Assembly: GCF_013408655.1 (NCBI RefSeq)
Contig: NZ_JACCBP010000001.1
Location: 1,550,001-1,614,000, forward strand
Length of the DNA stretch: 64,000 nt
Direction of reading: 5' to 3'
Source: Pigmentiphaga litoralis
GTDB lineage: Bacteria; Pseudomonadota; Gammaproteobacteria; Burkholderiales; Burkholderiaceae_B
The translations under genes were made by a program, and so were the position numbers. Below the pieces are notes generated by a model. The model was not told where the DNA came from and did not search any database. It saw only the letters and a list, made by a program, of their open reading frames with translations. Positions 60,905 to 64,000 of the stretch are shown here, one piece after another (the stretch's first letter is position 1; each line of letters starts with the position of its first letter).

Positions 60905-61213
60905 ATGGCCGAGCTGCATCCTTATATCCAGTTTCTCGGCGGCCTGCCGCAGTTTGAAATCGATCACCGGGCCGGGACCGCGGTGGAAATGCGAACCGGC
61001 GCCGTGGTCAGCAAATACAACGGCAGCGCGCCGCATCATGCACACTGTCTGGCGATTGTCTGGCCCGGCCAATCCAGCGATCAGCCGGTACTGGTCTCGG
61101 CGACCAAATATGTGCCGCTCCAGGTGAGCCTGGCGATCCAGCTGGGCGCGCCCCGCGCGGACCTGCTTGCGGCCAGCCGACACATCTTTACCGAGGCCGG
61201 CGAAGCCCACTGA
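60905..61213 (+). CDS. Small hypothetical protein
   Basis: A 102-residue cytosolic protein, MAELHPYIQFLGGLPQFEID at the start. Alternating strands and a C-terminal helix (RADLLAASRHIFTEA). Unrecognised. The divergent LysR regulator lies 149 bases upstream, so LysR control is likely by position. A GGGGGATA site precedes the ATG. Confidence 0.6.
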   Translation: MAELHPYIQFLGGLPQFEIDHRAGTAVEMRTGAVVSKYNGSAPHHAHCLAIVWPGQSSDQPVLVSATKYVPLQVSLAIQLGAPRADLLAASRHIFTEAGEAH

Positions 61214-61430
61214 CACGTAACCGGCAGATGTAGCCGCCGCAGAAACAGTAATTGCGTTCGGTTACCTGCTCCTGGGCCGGCAGCGCCCCACGTGAGGATT
61301 CGGCCGATACAATGCGTAGCGTCCCGTAACCGCGCTGCCGGCCTGGGCAACTGCTCTAGAGTTGCTACAGGGTTCTCGCGCGCGCGGCGTATCCATTGCT
61401 GCTGTCCTTCCCGCTGCGTCGTCCCTGACT

Positions 61431-64000
61431 ATGAATCCCTCGCGTCACCTGAAGCCGCTGCACCTGTATTTCATCATCCTGGCCATGCTGGGCGCGGTAT
61501 TCGCCGCCGATGCGGCCACGCCGCTGGGGATCGCGGTCTGGATCTTCTATCTGGCGCCGGTGATCGTCTGCCTGCTGTCGTCGGACCGCTACACGCCGTT
61601 TTACGTGGCCGCGTCGGCCAGCCTGCTGCTGCTGATCGGCTATTTCATCTCGCCCAACGTGACGTTGAGCAACGCCTGGAATCCCGCCATCAATCGCGTC
61701 ATGGGTGCCCTGACGGCCTGGTCGCTGGCGTTCGTGGCCCATCTGTACATCACGTCGAGCGCGACGCTGCGCCGGCTTGCGTGGATCCAGCAAGGCCGCA
61801 TGCTGTTCAGCCAGGACATGCAGGGGGAGCTGACGGCCAAGGACATCGCCGGCAAGGTGCTCGGCACCATGTCCAAATACCTGGATGCCAAGGTCGGTGC
61901 GCTGTATGTGCTGGAAGGCCAGGTGCTGCGCCGCGCGGGTGCGTGGGCCTTGCCTGACGACGATGCCGCCCCCGCCAACGTGCGTGTGGGGGAAGGCCTG
62001 TTGGGCCAGGTGGTGGCCGACCGCAAGGCGGCGGTGGTGGACAACCTGCCGGCCGGCTACCTGAAGGTGGGCAGCGCGCTGGGCGAAGCAACGCCCGCGC
62101 GCGTGCTGATCGCACCGTTGACGGCCGATGGCCGCGTGGTGGGCGCCGTCGAACTGGGCTTCATGACCGCCAAGGCCGACCTGAAGGATGAACTGGAAGT
62201 CGTGGAGTCGTCGGCCGAAAGCATCGGCGCGGCCTTGCGGTCGGCGGTGTACCGCACCCGTCAGGAAGAACTGCTGGAAGAAACGCAGCGCCAGAGCGAG
62301 GAGCTGCAGGTCCAGCAGGAAGAACTGCGTGTGTCGAACGAGGAACTGGAAGAACGCAGCCGCGCGCTGATGGATTCGCAAGCCCGCCTGGAAACGCAGC
62401 AGGCCGAGCTGGAACAGACCAATGTGCAGCTGGAAGAACACACGCAAAGCCTGGAGCGCCAGAAGCGGCACCTGATCGAAGCGCAAAAGCGGCTGGCCGA
62501 AAACGCCGACACGCTGGAACGGGCGAATCAGTACAAGTCGGAATTCCTGGCGAACATGTCGCACGAATTGCGAACGCCGCTGAACAGTTCGCTGATCCTG
62601 TCCAAGCTGCTGGCCGACAACAAGGACGGCAACCTGACGAGCGAGCAGGTGCGCTACGCCAGCACCATCTATTCGTCCAATACCGACCTGCTGGTGTTGA
62701 TCAACGACATTCTGGACCTGTCCAAGGTCGAGGCCGGCCACATCGAGATCACGCCGGAACCGATCGCGTTGAGCACGGTGCTGTCATCGCTGCAGCAATC
62801 CTTCCAGCCAGTGGCCACGCAAAAGAAGCTTGGGCTGCGGATCGAAAAAACCGACAACGCGCCGGAAGTGCTGGTGACGGACAATCAGCGCCTGCAGCAG
62901 ATCCTGAAGAACTTGCTGTCCAACGCGTTCAAGTTCACCGACACGGGCGAAGTGGTGCTGCGTGCGTCGGCCGTGGACGCCGATAACGTACGCTTCGACG
63001 TGATCGACTCCGGCATCGGCATTCCGGCGGCGCAGCAGGACGTGATCTTCGAAGCCTTCCGCCAGGCCGATGGCACGACCAGCCGCAAGTACGGCGGCAG
63101 TGGCCTGGGGCTGTCGATTTCGCGCGAATTCGCTCACCTGCTGGGCGGCGAAATCACGGTGACCAGCGCGCCGGGCCAGGGCAGCACCTTCTCGTTGACG
63201 GTGGCGATTCGCGCCGAGGCATCGAACCCGGCGGAGCTCAAGGCAGCTCCCGCCACGCATGCCGCACCGGCCAGCACACCGGCGCCGTCTGCCCGCCCCC
63301 GCGCCACGACCACGTCGTCGGTGGGTGTGCACGCCCCCGCGTCGCAGCCGCGCCCTCTTACGACGGCGTCAGACCCGCTGCCGGTCGTGGTGGCGCCCGA
63401 CGACATTGCCGATGACCGCAACAACCTGACGCGCGGATCGCGCCTGATTTTGGTCATTGAAGACGATCCCGACTTTGCGCGGATCCTGTATGACCTGGCG
63501 CACGAACTGGATTTTGACTGCGTCCACGCCAACACGGCGGCCGAAGGCATCCGACTGGCGCAGACCATGCGCCCCAGCGGCATCCTGCTCGATATGGGCC
63601 TGCCCGACAATTCCGGCCTGCTGGTGCTGGAACGCCTGAAGCGGGACCCGGCCACGCGTCACCTGCCCATCCATGTGGTGTCGGTGGCCGACCATACCGA
63701 AACCGCCCTGCTGCTGGGCGCCATCGGCTACACCTTCAAGCCGTCGGCACGCGACGAACTGGCCCAGGCCATCCTGTCGCTGGAAGCCAAGCTGCGCCAG
63801 CGCATGCGCCGCATTCTGGTGGTCGAGGATGACCCGGCGCTGCGCGAGAACATCCAGCTGCTGCTGCAGACCCAGGACGTGGAACTGGAAGGCGTGGGCA
63901 CCGTGGCCGATGCGCTGGAACGCCTGCGCAGCAAGACCTACGATTGCATGGTGATGGACCTGGTGCTGCCCGACGGGTCGGGTTACGACCTGCTGGAACA
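61431..64000 (+). CDS. Hybrid sensor histidine kinase with two or more receivers (partial, runs off right edge)
   Basis: At least 856 residues, still open at the edge. Order: three or so membrane helices (about residues 10-95), GAF domain (about 130-270), long coiled coil (about 275-370, Glu/Gln-rich), HisKA with the phosphorylated His378 in SHELRTP, HATPase (about 480-600, with SGLGLSISRE), Pro/Ala-rich linker (about 610-670), receiver 1 with Asp721 in LLDMGLPD, receiver 2 with Asp843 in VMDLVLPDGSG. Membrane-anchored sensor with a phosphorelay; signal unknown. No response regulator gene is seen to the left. Confidence 0.93.
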   Translation, partial: MNPSRHLKPLHLYFIILAMLGAVFAADAATPLGIAVWIFYLAPVIVCLLSSDRYTPFYVAASASLLLLIGYFISPNVTLSNAWNPAINRVMGALTAWSLAFVAHLYITSSATLRRLAWIQQGRMLFSQDMQGELTAKDIAGKVLGTMSKYLDAKVGALYVLEGQVLRRAGAWALPDDDAAPANVRVGEGLLGQVVADRKAAVVDNLPAGYLKVGSALGEATPARVLIAPLTADGRVVGAVELGFMTAKADLKDELEVVESSAESIGAALRSAVYRTRQEELLEETQRQSEELQVQQEELRVSNEELEERSRALMDSQARLETQQAELEQTNVQLEEHTQSLERQKRHLIEAQKRLAENADTLERANQYKSEFLANMSHELRTPLNSSLILSKLLADNKDGNLTSEQVRYASTIYSSNTDLLVLINDILDLSKVEAGHIEITPEPIALSTVLSSLQQSFQPVATQKKLGLRIEKTDNAPEVLVTDNQRLQQILKNLLSNAFKFTDTGEVVLRASAVDADNVRFDVIDSGIGIPAAQQDVIFEAFRQADGTTSRKYGGSGLGLSISREFAHLLGGEITVTSAPGQGSTFSLTVAIRAEASNPAELKAAPATHAAPASTPAPSARPRATTTSSVGVHAPASQPRPLTTASDPLPVVVAPDDIADDRNNLTRGSRLILVIEDDPDFARILYDLAHELDFDCVHANTAAEGIRLAQTMRPSGILLDMGLPDNSGLLVLERLKRDPATRHLPIHVVSVADHTETALLLGAIGYTFKPSARDELAQAILSLEAKLRQRMRRILVVEDDPALRENIQLLLQTQDVELEGVGTVADALERLRSKTYDCMVMDLVLPDGSGYDLLE

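Overview
The window is a high-GC chromosomal segment from a betaproteobacterium, most likely of the Alcaligenaceae (Bordetella / Achromobacter / Pigmentiphaga relatives). Signs for this are the tpiA-secG-tRNA-Leu block, the minus-strand nuoABCDE operon, two Bug-type (tripartite tricarboxylate) solute receptors, a YejABEF-like peptide ABC system with fused ATPases, and many small proteobacterial DUF genes. No rRNA or CRISPR array was seen. There are three tRNA genes: Leu-GAG, Leu-CAG and Ser-UGA.

Layout. 1-2936: start of the complex I operon (nuoE partial, D, C, B, A; minus strand). 3447-8158: chemoreceptor, SMP-30 lactonase-like protein and an ABC exporter. 8207-13878: a catabolic operon of unknown substrate (Gfo/Idh/MocA dehydrogenase, DUF993 aldolase-like protein, metal-dependent amidohydrolase, Bug receptor, sugar-isomerase-like barrel), preceded by a promoter overlapped by one of two matching direct repeats. 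It is followed by a TetR regulator and a VOC protein. 15199-18936: an unknown protein, a YegD-like Hsp70 and AMP nucleosidase; the last two are separated by five copies of a 10-bp palindrome. 19210-22179: a small membrane protein, tRNA-Leu, secG, tpiA and a quinone oxidoreductase. The stretch from 3 to 19 kb appears to separate tRNA-Leu from nuoA, which are neighbours in many relatives.

22224-25601: three long GC-rich direct repeats, then a piece of the 3-hydroxyanthranilate / 2-aminomuconate pathway (deaminase nbaF, decarboxylase nbaD), a second Bug receptor and an RraA-like protein. 25668-44600 is a stress and DNA-repair flavoured region: Ku and LigD (non-homologous end joining), DUF3182, two DUF1488 proteins, DUF4142, a phosphoethanolamine-transferase-like enzyme, thioredoxin, manganese catalase, hemerythrin, and a two-gene unit of unknown function under a near-consensus LexA (SOS) box. 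A secreted tannase-family lipoprotein ends this part.

45117-50400 is a degraded accessory island next to tRNA-Ser. It holds a truncated hicB, a Lys/Ala-rich small protein, a possible PD-(D/E)XK nuclease, a two-gene cassette with a 2-TM protein, and remnants of a phage cytosine methyltransferase and dUTPase. 50551-57189 is a complete oligopeptide ABC transporter operon. It is followed by OmpW, a monooxygenase-like membrane protein, a YihY/BrkB protein, a LysR regulator, a small unknown and the start of a large hybrid sensor kinase that runs off the right edge.

The best candidates for undescribed biology are the SOS-controlled pair at 42005-42631, the 2-TM cassette at 47930-48627, the DUF993 catabolic operon with its operator-like repeats, and the palindrome cluster at 17286-17395.
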